Source: Algoriphagus sp.
GTDB taxonomy: Bacteria > Bacteroidota > Bacteroidia > Cytophagales > Cyclobacteriaceae
Assembly (NCBI RefSeq): GCF_024305035.1
Contig: NZ_JAMWZB010000005.1
Span: 107,907 to 171,906, forward strand
Length of the DNA: 64,000 nucleotides
Direction: 5' to 3'
Shown piece by piece: positions 1 to 8,296 of this stretch. Each line of letters starts with the position of its first letter. The stretch's first letter is position 1. The translations under genes and the position numbers were made by a program. A model generated the notes under the pieces. That model had not been told where the DNA came from and ran no database searches. It was given only the letters and a program-made list of their open reading frames with translations.

Positions 1-1
1 A

Positions 2-493
2 AGCGTGCGTGTACACGCCTATTGGAATATCCTTTCGGGGGCTGCGGGCTATACTTATGGGAATAATGCGGTTTGGCAAATGCATAAAAAAGGGGAGACT
101 TTTGTGATTCCTGCTTTAACGGATTGGAAGGATGCGCTGCTACGCCCCGGAGCTCAGAGTATGAAGTTTGTGCGAAAGCTTTTTGAGATGCGTTCCTTTG
201 CTGAATTAGTACCGGCTCAAGAACTGATCGTTTCTCCCAATCCCGAGGGTAAATACCACATCCGTGCCGCCAAGCAAAAAGACGGTGATTTTGCGATTTT
301 TTACGTGGCTCATCCGCAGGAATTTGAGCTAGATCTTTCCCAGCTTAACGGGGAGCGATTTACTGCCAGTTGGTATGATCCACGAACCGGAAATTCGTTG
401 CAAATGCCAGAGTTTGGACTCCATCAAAAAGTTTGGACAGCTCCAAGTATTTTAGAAGGTGCAGACTGGGTTTTGGTGATTGATGTCAACTGA
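2..493 (+). CDS. Glycoside hydrolase, C-terminal part (DUF4038/apiosidase-like with putative collagen-binding C-domain), cut by window edge
   Basis: Only the last 163 codons are present; the frame is open to the window edge, so the gene begins outside. The early segment with 'AYWNILSGAAGYTYGNN' resembles the end of the DUF4038 (apiosidase-like) TIM-barrel domain. The following ~90 residues, rich in beta-strand-like stretches with 'YDPRTG', look like the small C-terminal domain named putative collagen-binding domain in that family. Such proteins are usually exported glycosidases acting on plant or algal polysaccharide side chains; the substrate cannot be inferred here. Family recognition is by remembered motif only. 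Confidence 0.65.
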   Translation, partial: SVRVHAYWNILSGAAGYTYGNNAVWQMHKKGETFVIPALTDWKDALLRPGAQSMKFVRKLFEMRSFAELVPAQELIVSPNPEGKYHIRAAKQKDGDFAIFYVAHPQEFELDLSQLNGERFTASWYDPRTGNSLQMPEFGLHQKVWTAPSILEGADWVLVIDVN

Positions 494-556
494 TTGCAAA
501 AAAAAGAGGAAGTCTGGATGACTCCCTCTGGCTACAATAGGCATTGAAATTAAGTA

Positions 557-2206
557 TTACCTTTTGGTGTGGTAGTATCGGTCGTGAAACTGGTAGCGCT
601 GTTCGACTGATGAATTTTCGGATTTGGATTCGGTGTCAATCCTTAAAAAGGAAGGATTCGGGTCATCTTTTGTAACCGGTTCCCAAGGAGTTAAATCTTC
701 TCCATTTGGGTTATGGGTTTTGATGAAGTTGGCAAAGTAGGCTTGCATTTGGCTGGAAACCTTGTAGTCATCCGCTTCCCAAGCATAATCCTTGACTAAA
801 TGTAGATTTCCCATAGCATATTCGATCTCGCAGGCATGGGGGGCTCCGAGTGCTTTTGGAGCCTCTTGCCCATTCGACTCCATAGTCCCGCCGGCTAATC
901 CAGCAATTAAATTTTTATCACGGAGTGGAGGTCTAAGTTTGGAGTACAAGTAGCGGTAAACGGGTTGATCAGAATTTTTTGAATGCAAGTCAAGCCATTT
1001 CCAGGTACTGTAGGAGATAAATCGATCCGATGCCAAGTGGGTAGCAGACCACTCGATTTCTTCTGGACTTTGGTGAGGATGAAGGACTAATACTTCCTCC
1101 CAATCCTGAGGATAGGTTTCCTTGACCTTGGCAATAAAAGCTTCTTGCGTAAAGGGTTGCCCCTGCATAAATGCTTGGCCAGGGATTTCTGCCGAATTCC
1201 AACCGGCAAGTAAAGGCACCTGGGCCTGTTGGCCAGCTTCAAAAATTTCCGGCAGCGAGTGAGGTAAAAAATGGCCGTCAAGTGTCACGGGAAAACCAAA
1301 TAATTTGGACTCCAGAAATGCCTCGTAAAGTGCCTGACTACTTAATTTCCTGAGATCTGAAATGGACTTATATCCCGCATTTTTTACAAAATCCACACCG
1401 ATTTGTTCTGCTTCTGATAGAGGCACCGGAGCCAAGGTGGGGTGAATTCCGGCTCCGCTTTCTCCGATTGCCGCAGCAATGAGATTCTTCGAGAGAGGCG
1501 AAGCCATCTGGTAGCTGACAGAAATCGAACCTGCAGACTCGCCTGCGATGGTTACCATTTTTGGATCTCCGCCAAAGGCTTCAATATTTTTTTGAACCCA
1601 AGTCAACGCCGCCTGCTGATCGAGGAGTCCGTAATTTCCAGAGCCTTGGTATGCTGTCTCAGCACTTAATTCCGGATGGGCCAGAAAACCAAATAATCCC
1701 AAACGGTAATTGACCGTGACCACGACAATTCCTTTTTGAGCCATACTCTCCCCATCATACCGGGGTTCGGAACCGTCACCTGCTGAGAATCCACCACCGT
1801 AGAAATAGACCAATACCGGTAAGCCTTTTTGCTTTTCTTTTGCCGGCGACCAAACATTCAAGTAGAGACAGTCTTCGGCGATTCCATCCGACCGAAAACT
1901 CATATCCCCAAAAATGGGTGCCTGCATCGCTCTGGGCCCGAATGAAATTGTCTTTTTTATGCCTTTCCAGTTTTCCAAGGGTTGGGGAGCTTTCCAACGA
2001 AGATCATCTACGGGAGGCTTTGCATAGGGAATTCCAAAATATTTTTGAATTCTGGTTCGGGTATCATAGTTGCCTTCAATGATTCCATTTTCTATAGTAG
2101 TATGGACTGAAAATGTGTCCTCAGATTGAGCATTTGCGGATTTAGGGTACAGGTGCATCAGCGTCATGACTAGGATCAAAGCGGATTTAAATCGCATGGT
2201 TTTCAT
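557..2206 (-). CDS. Secreted type-B carboxylesterase
   Basis: A 549-residue alpha/beta hydrolase with an N-terminal signal peptide ending near residue 26 (SANA-Q). It has the carboxylesterase type-B hallmarks: 'EDCLYLNVW' at 111-119, oxyanion-hole 'GGGF' at 137-140, and nucleophile elbow 'GESAG' with Ser224. A downstream 'GAPHACEIEYA' carries the likely catalytic His. Length matches the family (about 500-550). It probably hydrolyses carboxylic esters in the periplasm or outside the cell; the substrate is unknown. It is divergently transcribed from the Nudix-type regulator at 2287, which could control it. Confidence 0.88.
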   Translation of the reverse strand: MKTMRFKSALILVMTLMHLYPKSANAQSEDTFSVHTTIENGIIEGNYDTRTRIQKYFGIPYAKPPVDDLRWKAPQPLENWKGIKKTISFGPRAMQAPIFGDMSFRSDGIAEDCLYLNVWSPAKEKQKGLPVLVYFYGGGFSAGDGSEPRYDGESMAQKGIVVVTVNYRLGLFGFLAHPELSAETAYQGSGNYGLLDQQAALTWVQKNIEAFGGDPKMVTIAGESAGSISVSYQMASPLSKNLIAAAIGESGAGIHPTLAPVPLSEAEQIGVDFVKNAGYKSISDLRKLSSQALYEAFLESKLFGFPVTLDGHFLPHSLPEIFEAGQQAQVPLLAGWNSAEIPGQAFMQGQPFTQEAFIAKVKETYPQDWEEVLVLHPHQSPEEIEWSATHLASDRFISYSTWKWLDLHSKNSDQPVYRYLYSKLRPPLRDKNLIAGLAGGTMESNGQEAPKALGAPHACEIEYAMGNLHLVKDYAWEADDYKVSSQMQAYFANFIKTHNPNGEDLTPWEPVTKDDPNPSFLRIDTESKSENSSVEQRYQFHDRYYHTKR

Positions 2207-2286
2207 ATTAATGTATCACTATGAAACAATAGTAATTGCAAATTGCCTAAAATCCTATTTATTTGAGGAAATTTTAATGCCCAAGT

Positions 2287-2994
2287 ATGTCACTTCCAGA
2301 TTCTACACAGTACCTCCCTCATATTGCTTATGATTCCGTGATTTTTGGATTTTCTGGCGAAAAGCTGAAAATTTTGCTCATGGAATACCACAATACCGGT
2401 TGGTTTGCTCTGCCGGGAGGATTTGTCAAAGTGAATGAACCCTTGGATGAAGCCGTGAATAGGGGCTTGAAGGAGCGTACGGGTTTGGATCAAATTTACT
2501 TGGAGCAATTTCACACCTTCGGTTCTTTGGAGCGGGTCAATCCTGAGGCGATGAGAAAAATTCTGGAGGCTCAACACAAAGAGGTACCTTCACGGCATTG
2601 GCTTTTTGAGCGATTTATATCTGTGGGGTATTATGCCTTGATCGACTACACGAAAGTGGAAGCAAAACCGGATTCCCTATCTGATTCCATTGATTGGTAT
2701 GATGTGGGTGAGGTTCCGCAACTCCTGTTTGACCATAATTATATCGTAGAAAAAGCATTGGAGCATCTTCGGACGCATCTGGATCAAAAGTTGTTGTCAG
2801 TCAATTTACTACCGGAACGATTTACGATGAAGGAATTGCAACAGGTTTATGAGGCTATTTTAGGAGAAAAGCAAAACCGAGCGAATTTCCAGCGTAAAAT
2901 GCTTAGTCTTGGGATTTTGGAGCGGCATGAAAAACTGTACTCAGGAGGCTCTCACAAAGCGCCTTTTTTGTATAGTTTTCATACCCGAAGTTGA
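2287..2994 (+). CDS. Nudix-domain transcriptional regulator (NrtR/AraR-like)
   Basis: A 235-residue protein with an N-terminal Nudix fold (about 10-150) and a C-terminal winged-helix-like part (about 165-235, containing 'FTMKELQQVYEAILG'), the layout of NrtR-type regulators. The Nudix box is degenerate: the segment after 'LPGGF' reads 'RGLKERTG' where an active enzyme has the REUxEExG core. It is therefore more likely a ligand sensor than a hydrolase. In Bacteroidota, such regulators include the arabinose repressor AraR; the effector here is unknown. An AGGA-like stretch lies about 20 nt upstream of the ATG. The divergent esterase gene is the nearest candidate target. Confidence 0.82.
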   Translation: MSLPDSTQYLPHIAYDSVIFGFSGEKLKILLMEYHNTGWFALPGGFVKVNEPLDEAVNRGLKERTGLDQIYLEQFHTFGSLERVNPEAMRKILEAQHKEVPSRHWLFERFISVGYYALIDYTKVEAKPDSLSDSIDWYDVGEVPQLLFDHNYIVEKALEHLRTHLDQKLLSVNLLPERFTMKELQQVYEAILGEKQNRANFQRKMLSLGILERHEKLYSGGSHKAPFLYSFHTRS

Positions 2995-2997
2995 GAG

Positions 2998-4518
2998 TTA
3001 ATCCAAGGGCTCGGTTAAAATACTGAGGATAGTTTTGATCCCATCCTTGTAGTTTCCCAAGCGAATATTTTCATTGGGACTGTGTTGATTGTTATCAGCA
3101 TTTACCGTAGGAATTGTGACCGCAGGAATCCCCAAAGCATCAACGAAAGGGGAAATCGGTATAGATCCCCCCGAAATTCGGACTTGAACTGGGTCTTTTT
3201 CGAATGCTCTTCGGATCGCTTTTCTAAGCCAATCTCCTGCATCTGAGTCTAAAGGAGTACGAAAGGCTTGATAGGAAATGGATTTTTTCAGGGTTAGAAT
3301 TTTGGGATGGGTTTGTCGCTCTTCTGCTGTCGGCTCACGGTCAATTAGGTAAAATCCCTGAGCTTTGATGTGCTGTTCAATTAATTCAAACAGTCTGACC
3401 GGGTCTGATTCGGGAACCAGACGCATATCGATTTCCGCAACAGCAGTGGCTGGAACGATTGTCCGTGCTTCGGCCCCCACCCAGCCGGAGGCCATGCCAC
3501 GGATATTCAGCGATGGGTATTGGATACTTTCCTGATAGCTATTTCCTACTTGGTCTGTTCTGGCGATCCCTAGTTTTTGCCTGATGCTTGCCTCATTATC
3601 GGGCACAGATCTAAGGATTTCCAATTCACTTTCTGTAAGATGAATTCCATCGTAAAATCCGGGAAGGGTTACTTTTCCGTTTTCATCCTTCATTGAAGAA
3701 AGTAACTGGGAAAGTATCAAAGCAGGGTTGGGTGCATAATTCCCGTAATGGCCGCTGTGCTGAGGCACTCTTGGCCCGTAGGTAGTCAGGGTCATCTCCG
3801 AAATCCCTCTTGCCCCGAAAGTTAGAGTTGGTTCATTGGAAATGTGACGGGGTCCATCCATGATCAGCATGAGGTCTGCTTCTAGTTTTGACTGGTGTTC
3901 AATTACTGCTTCAGGCAGTTTTGGAGAGCCTTGTTCTTCTTCGAAATCAAATATGATTTTAATGTTAAAATTTGGATTTAATTCAGCTTGTCTCATCGCA
4001 TCCCATCCGGTCAAAAACATGGCCACAGGTCCTTTGTCATCAGAACTTGATCGAGCGAAAAACCGCCAATCAGGATTGAATTCGTTTTCAAGGCGGTAGA
4101 CTGGTATACTATCCCAATTTCCGTCGGCATTTTGTTCCTTGAGGACAGCTTGATAGGGATTGGATTGATTCCATTTGGATTGATCCACCGCTTGCCCATC
4201 CATATGAAAGTAAAAGAGAACCGTTTTTTCGGCATTGGACTGCTTTTTTTCTACCAAAAGCAAGGGGACTCCTCCGGTATATAAACGCTCAGATTTCCAA
4301 CCTCTGTTTTCAAATTGGGATTCGGTCCATCGGATATTGGGTTCGATATGAGCGGAAATCATGGCGTCATTGGGTAGGGAAACGATTTCCTGTAACAAGT
4401 CCAAACCCTGCTGCCACTGATTTTCTAGCATCTTGTCGAGTTCAAGAGAGGTTGGCTTTTGACTTTTGGCCTGAAAACCTATCAGGAAAATGAGAAGTAG
4501 CGAAAGAAGTTTTTTCAT
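2998..4518 (-). CDS. Exported M20-family metallopeptidase (dipeptidase-like)
   Basis: A 506-residue protein from the chosen start; an upstream in-frame ATG at 4563 would put 15 extra residues ahead of a clean signal peptide (hydrophobic core, then AKSQ), so 4518 is preferred. Zinc-ligand motifs of M20 peptidases are visible: 'HMDG' at 105-108, 'SSSDDKG' near 157-163, the 'EEE' catalytic/ligand cluster at 193-195, 'DGPR', and a late 'NQHSPNE' with the final His ligand. It likely cleaves dipeptides or acylated amino acids in the periplasm. It is divergent from the methyltransferase gene, and a 16-bp palindrome lies between the two. Confidence 0.85.
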   Translation of the reverse strand: MKKLLSLLLIFLIGFQAKSQKPTSLELDKMLENQWQQGLDLLQEIVSLPNDAMISAHIEPNIRWTESQFENRGWKSERLYTGGVPLLLVEKKQSNAEKTVLFYFHMDGQAVDQSKWNQSNPYQAVLKEQNADGNWDSIPVYRLENEFNPDWRFFARSSSDDKGPVAMFLTGWDAMRQAELNPNFNIKIIFDFEEEQGSPKLPEAVIEHQSKLEADLMLIMDGPRHISNEPTLTFGARGISEMTLTTYGPRVPQHSGHYGNYAPNPALILSQLLSSMKDENGKVTLPGFYDGIHLTESELEILRSVPDNEASIRQKLGIARTDQVGNSYQESIQYPSLNIRGMASGWVGAEARTIVPATAVAEIDMRLVPESDPVRLFELIEQHIKAQGFYLIDREPTAEERQTHPKILTLKKSISYQAFRTPLDSDAGDWLRKAIRRAFEKDPVQVRISGGSIPISPFVDALGIPAVTIPTVNADNNQHSPNENIRLGNYKDGIKTILSILTEPLD

Positions 4519-4573
4519 AGAAATGGGTTTTGAGAAAAGTAGGAAAATTACCTCCATTTTCAAACTTTTGGTT

Positions 4574-4589
4574 TTTGCCAGCTGGCAAA
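4574..4589. promoter_or_regulatory. Perfect 16-bp palindrome between divergent genes (candidate operator)
   Basis: TTTGCCAGCTGGCAAA is self-complementary without a loop, which favours a dimeric protein-binding site over an RNA hairpin. It lies 56 bp upstream of the M20 peptidase start and 65 bp upstream of the methyltransferase start. No cognate regulator can be named. Confidence 0.4.
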
Positions 4590-4653
4590 TAGTTTCATGT
4601 CCATAAGTTCAAACATGTTTTAATCTTGGGCGTTTTGATTTAAACTACTCACC

Positions 4654-5379
4654 ATGAACATGCTTCAAAAATCAGCGATTTTCATCAGCTTAAGTTTGAT
4701 ATTGGTTTTACCCGCCTTTGCCCAAGTTCAGAAATCAAACGCCAATTACACCTTTGATACTCCGAGTCGGGATGGTACCGGCAAATTTTATTTAGGCCGG
4801 GAAATTTCTCAAATCATGGGTTTTCAAGGGATGCAATGGCTGGAGCGATCCAGTCGGGAACGGGAAGAAGGCGTGTCTAAAGCGATAGAAAATTTGCCGA
4901 TAACCCAGCAGAGTGTCGTGGCTGATATTGGTGCAGGTTCGGGATATTACACCTTTCGAATTGCTTCAAAAGTGCCAAATGGAAAAGTTTTTGCCGTGGA
5001 AATCCAAGATGAAGCGATCCGTTTTTTGGAGAATAAAAGCGAGGAACTTGGTTTTGATCAAGTGGAAGCAGTAAAGGGCAATTCCTATTCCCCCAATCTT
5101 CCGGAAAATTCCGTTGATGTAGCGATCATGGTAGATGTTTACCATGAATTGGCTTATCCTGCCGAAATGCTCCAGGCTCTGGGCAAATCTTTGAAACCGG
5201 ATGGAAAACTAATCTTGATTGAGTATCGGGGAGAAGACCCTGCCATTCCAATTAAACCTCTCCATAAAATGACTCAGGTTCAAGCTGAGAAGGAATTGAA
5301 AGCCAACGGCTTTCGGTTAGTAAAAAATGGCAATTTTTTGCCAATTCAGCATTATTTGGTATTTGAAAAAATGGAGTAA
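4654..5379 (+). CDS. Class I SAM-dependent methyltransferase with signal peptide
   Basis: A 241-residue protein. Residues 1-24 form a typical Sec signal (hydrophobic core, then PAFAQ). The mature part has the Rossmann SAM-binding motif I 'VADIGAGSGYY' near 89-99, an acidic end of strand 2 ('AVEIQDE'), and 'MVDVYHEL' as the motif-IV region. The methyl acceptor is not predictable. A methyltransferase fold with an export signal is odd, because SAM is made in the cytoplasm. Similar signal-bearing homologues exist in environmental bacteria as I recall them, so the gene itself looks intact. Confidence 0.8.
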   Translation: MNMLQKSAIFISLSLILVLPAFAQVQKSNANYTFDTPSRDGTGKFYLGREISQIMGFQGMQWLERSSREREEGVSKAIENLPITQQSVVADIGAGSGYYTFRIASKVPNGKVFAVEIQDEAIRFLENKSEELGFDQVEAVKGNSYSPNLPENSVDVAIMVDVYHELAYPAEMLQALGKSLKPDGKLILIEYRGEDPAIPIKPLHKMTQVQAEKELKANGFRLVKNGNFLPIQHYLVFEKME

Positions 5380-5404
5380 AGAACCTGGAGATTATAGTCA
5401 ATTA

Positions 5405-5420
5405 GATGACATTTGTCATC
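5405..5420. promoter_or_regulatory. Inverted repeat GATGACA-TT-TGTCATC upstream of the SDR gene
   Basis: Seven-base perfect arms with a 2-bp centre, located 53 bp before the SDR start codon. The symmetry fits a dimeric repressor or activator site; the binding protein is unknown. Confidence 0.35.
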
Positions 5421-5472
5421 ATCCTTTTGATAGAATTGGCGTATTTTTAGTTGAAACCAAAAAATCAAAATC

Positions 5473-6237
5473 ATGGAAATCAAAGGGAAGTATGCCGTGA
5501 TCACCGGTGGAGCCGGAGGGATTGGCCTTGAGACCGCCAAATTGTATTTTAAGGAAGGTGCAAAGGGAGTTGCTATTGTGGATTTTAGTCCCGAGGGTTT
5601 GCAGGAAGCAAAATCCCAATTGATGGGACAAAATGCGCTATTTATTCAAGCCGATGTGTCCAAGTCTGAGGAGGTCAGGCGATTTATCGAAGAATCGGTG
5701 GAGGTATTTGGCAGAATAGACATTCTTTTTCTCAATGCAGGAGTAGAGGGAGTAGTTAAGCCAATGGAGGAGTATCCCGAGGAAAAATTTGACCAAGTCA
5801 TGAATGTGAATGTCAAAGGCGTCTGGCTGGGGATGAAATATGGATTTCCTGCTTTGAAAAAAAGTGGGGGTGGATCGGTGATCATCACTTCTTCTGTGGC
5901 CGGATTGGGCGGTACGGCGCAAGTTTCGGCTTATGTGGCCAGCAAGCATGCTACCATCGGTTTGATGCGAACGGGGGCCTTGGAAGGTGCTCCGGATAAT
6001 ATCCGTGTCAATTCCATTCATCCTTCTCCGGTAGATAATCGGATGATGCGTTCACTGGAAGAGGGTTTTGCACCGGGGGCTGGTGATCAAGTCAGAGAAG
6101 GCTTTACCAAAATGATTCCATTGGGTAGGTATGCCGAGAATAGGGATATCGCTGAGATGGCCCTGTTTTTAGCCTCAGACCGAAGCAAATTCATTACCGG
6201 TGCGACCTTAGTGGTCGATGGGGGATTTACAGCTTAG
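5473..6237 (+). CDS. Short-chain dehydrogenase/reductase (classical SDR)
   Basis: A 254-residue classical SDR. The NAD(P)-binding 'TGGAGGIG' is at 11-18, 'NAG' is in the 'LFLNAGVEG' stretch, the catalytic Ser lies in 'ITSSVAG' near 139-140, and Tyr154 and Lys158 form YxxxK in 'YVASK'. The C-terminal 'ITGATLVVDGGFTA' is typical of the family. An Asp at the end of strand 2 ('IVDFS') suggests NAD(H) over NADP(H). The substrate is unknown; it is an oxidoreductase of the 3-ketoacyl reductase/alcohol dehydrogenase type. It is followed by a terminator overlapping the convergent NYN gene. Confidence 0.9.
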   Translation: MEIKGKYAVITGGAGGIGLETAKLYFKEGAKGVAIVDFSPEGLQEAKSQLMGQNALFIQADVSKSEEVRRFIEESVEVFGRIDILFLNAGVEGVVKPMEEYPEEKFDQVMNVNVKGVWLGMKYGFPALKKSGGGSVIITSSVAGLGGTAQVSAYVASKHATIGLMRTGALEGAPDNIRVNSIHPSPVDNRMMRSLEEGFAPGAGDQVREGFTKMIPLGRYAENRDIAEMALFLASDRSKFITGATLVVDGGFTA

Positions 6238-6262
6238 GTTTCGGTTCACGATTCAATTATTG

Positions 6263-6300
6263 ACTAAAGCTTCTTCTTCTTGAAGTTGCTTTAGTTTTTA
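6263..6300 (+). terminator. Intrinsic terminator after the SDR gene
   Basis: ACTAAAGC (6263-6270) pairs perfectly with GCTTTAGT (6288-6295) and is followed by TTTTTA. It overlaps the stop codon of the convergent NYN gene. Confidence 0.7.
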
Positions 6301-7046
6301 AGTCGGACTAGGGGGTAATTGAGTCCATTGACCTCATTTCTAACTACAGTGTATTTTTTTAGACTTTTGAAAAGCTCCGTGAGGTTGCGAAAACCATAAG
6401 TTCTAGGATCAAAACTAGGGTCAATTTTACGAAGGGAAGCACCTATTTTGGCGATGTGGATTTCTTCGTCTTCGTCAGAAGAAATTTCAAACGCCCGATC
6501 TATAAGTCTAAGATCAAGTTTGGGGTCTGTTTTTTTGATGTGGGCATTGGCTTGAGAGGCTTTGGTTGAATTGCTTTTTTCAAACTTTTTTTCCTCTGAC
6601 AACTCTTCTTCTCCCAGGTTTTCAGCAAAAGTGAAAATCTCACAGGACTGCACAAAAGCCTGCGGGGTGATTCTTCGTCCGATTCCCATGACAAACATTC
6701 CCTCTTCTCGAATTCGCTTGGCCAAACCGGTATAATCCGAATCAGAGGAAACAATGCAAAAGCCATCCACCGAATTGCTGTGCAAAATATCCATTGCATC
6801 GATAATCAGAGAGCTGTCTGTGGAGTTTTTACCTGTGGTGTAGGCAAATTTCTGAATCGGATTAAACGAATATTGATTGATTACCTCTTTCCAGCTATTC
6901 ATCTGCGGAGTTGTCCAATCCCCATAAATTCGGCGAATAGTTGCTTTTCCATATTTGGAAACTTCTTCCAATATCTCTTTGATCAATTTAGCCTGTGCAT
7001 TGTCACCATCGATCAAGACGGCGATATTAAACTTACTTTCGAGCAT
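6291..7046 (-). CDS. NYN-domain (PIN-like) protein with C-terminal OST-HTH/LOTUS domain
   Basis: A 251-residue protein. The N-terminal half is a NYN/LabA-like PIN-fold nuclease domain with the expected acidic residues: 'IDGDN' at 12-16, 'STDSSLIIDAMD' near 76-87 and 'SSDSDY' near 100-105. After a charged linker, the C-terminal 75 residues ('IHIAKIGASLRKIDPSFDPRTYG...LTELFKSL') resemble an OST-HTH/LOTUS RNA-binding domain. The family is thought to process RNA, but bacterial substrates are mostly unknown. The acidic cluster looks intact, so it may be an active endoribonuclease. Confidence 0.85.
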   Translation of the reverse strand: MLESKFNIAVLIDGDNAQAKLIKEILEEVSKYGKATIRRIYGDWTTPQMNSWKEVINQYSFNPIQKFAYTTGKNSTDSSLIIDAMDILHSNSVDGFCIVSSDSDYTGLAKRIREEGMFVMGIGRRITPQAFVQSCEIFTFAENLGEEELSEEKKFEKSNSTKASQANAHIKKTDPKLDLRLIDRAFEISSDEDEEIHIAKIGASLRKIDPSFDPRTYGFRNLTELFKSLKKYTVVRNEVNGLNYPLVRLKN

Positions 7047-7166
7047 TTCGATTTTTCTGATGAGATTTAAAGTTAAAAATTATCTGAGCCAAATGAGTGA
7101 GGATAGACTTAAAAAATCAAAATCAGCGGGGCTCTATTTTTTAATCATTTTTAAACTTTGAAAAAG

Positions 7167-7312
7167 GAAAGAGGCGGTTTCCAACCAGGTTTATGGTCAA
7201 TTTGAGTGGGGTCGCAGGCTTATTCCAGTGCTATGGATCTTGGGTAGGCACCCTGGATTTCGACTTTGAAGAACTCAATTGGATAAATGGTACAGCTTAT
7301 ACAGCCTCTTTC
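7167..7312. repeat. 9-bp inverted repeat bracketing a gene-free segment
   Basis: GAAAGAGGC at 7167-7175 and its exact complement GCCTCTTTC at 7304-7312 enclose about 128 bp of DNA without a convincing ORF. It could be the closing helix of an RNA, the remnant ends of a decayed element, or chance. Confidence 0.25.
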
Positions 7313-7331
7313 TAAGGGAATTAATGGGAGT

Positions 7332-8219
7332 TTATTTTAGGTTTTCGTTGAAGAATTCGATGGTACGATTCCATGCCAAATTCGCTGCCTCCTCATCGTA
7401 TCGTGGGGTAGTGTTGTTATGAAACCCATGATTTACGCCCGGGTACATGTGCATGACATAATTCACCTGGTTTGCTTTTAAAGCTGCTTCATATTCAGGC
7501 CAGCCGGCATTTACTCGCTCATCTAGGCTGGCATACTGAATCATCAGCGGAGCTTTGATTTTTGCTGCTTCTTCGGCCGAGGGTTGCCCCCCGTAAAACG
7601 GAACAGCTCCCTTCAAATCGGGTAATCTTACTGCCATCATATTGGCAATCCATCCCCCAAAGCAGAATCCTACCACACCGACATTTCCGTCACAATCTGG
7701 GTGGGTTTTGAGGTATTCGAATGCTGCGATAAAGTCCTCCAACATTTCATCCCGGGAGCGGTTTCGCTGCATATCCCGGCCTTCGTCATCCGTACCCGGA
7801 TAGCCGCCCAGCGGCCAAAGTGCATCCGGTGCAAGAGAGATAAATCCAGCAGCGGCACATCTTCTTCCTACGTCCTCAATGTAGGGATTCAATCCTCGGT
7901 TTTCATGAACCACTACTATTCCCGGAGATTTTCCCTTGCTTGCAGGTTTGGACAAAAGTCCTCTGATTTCCCCGCCTCCTTTTGGGGAATTGTAAAGTAC
8001 ATAATCCGAACTTTGCAGCCGCTCATCATCGGGTTGAATGGTGGCGGTGGTGATGTAGTCTGGCATCATGGTGCTCATCAGTGAGGCTAGGGTAATTCCT
8101 CCTACGGCGTAGGTGGAAAGCTTTTCCACGAATGTTCTTCGATCCAGTTTGTTGTGTGCGTAATAATCGTAGAGATCAAAAACTTCCTGAGGAATGTCTT
8201 CTTTATTTAGTTTTTTCAT
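7332..8219 (-). CDS. Dienelactone hydrolase family protein
   Basis: A 295-residue protein from the ATG at 8219 (an upstream in-frame start at 8252 adds 11 residues of low-quality sequence). The alpha/beta hydrolase has the Cys nucleophile of dienelactone hydrolases in 'GFCFGG' (Cys186), an Asp in 'SLDERV' near 233 and a His in 'GVNHGFHN' near 268, forming a Cys-Asp-His triad. Residues 25-48 hold 'LDRRTFVEKLS' followed by a hydrophobic run, which looks like a twin-arginine-type export signal set back from the N-terminus. It would hydrolyse lactones or esters, probably outside the cytoplasm; the substrate is unknown. Confidence 0.85.
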   Translation of the reverse strand: MKKLNKEDIPQEVFDLYDYYAHNKLDRRTFVEKLSTYAVGGITLASLMSTMMPDYITTATIQPDDERLQSSDYVLYNSPKGGGEIRGLLSKPASKGKSPGIVVVHENRGLNPYIEDVGRRCAAAGFISLAPDALWPLGGYPGTDDEGRDMQRNRSRDEMLEDFIAAFEYLKTHPDCDGNVGVVGFCFGGWIANMMAVRLPDLKGAVPFYGGQPSAEEAAKIKAPLMIQYASLDERVNAGWPEYEAALKANQVNYVMHMYPGVNHGFHNNTTPRYDEEAANLAWNRTIEFFNENLK

Positions 8220-8296
8220 GCTTATCGGTGTTTTAGAGTGGGAATATACCAAAAATCAACATGCCCAAAAGCATAAAATATCAATAAAAGGAATGG

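Noticed and set aside
2238..2246. GCAAATTGC as operator of the Nudix-type regulator
   Set aside because: Only four-base arms in an AT-rich divergent region; too short to claim without comparison.
2998..4563. Longer N-termini for several exported proteins (for example from 4563, 15173, 17227 and 39071)
   Set aside because: The extra residues precede clean signal peptides and are not protein-like; internal ATGs were chosen.
5638..6021. 127-codon minus-strand ORF inside the SDR gene
   Set aside because: Antisense shadow of a well-conserved SDR; no protein-like features.
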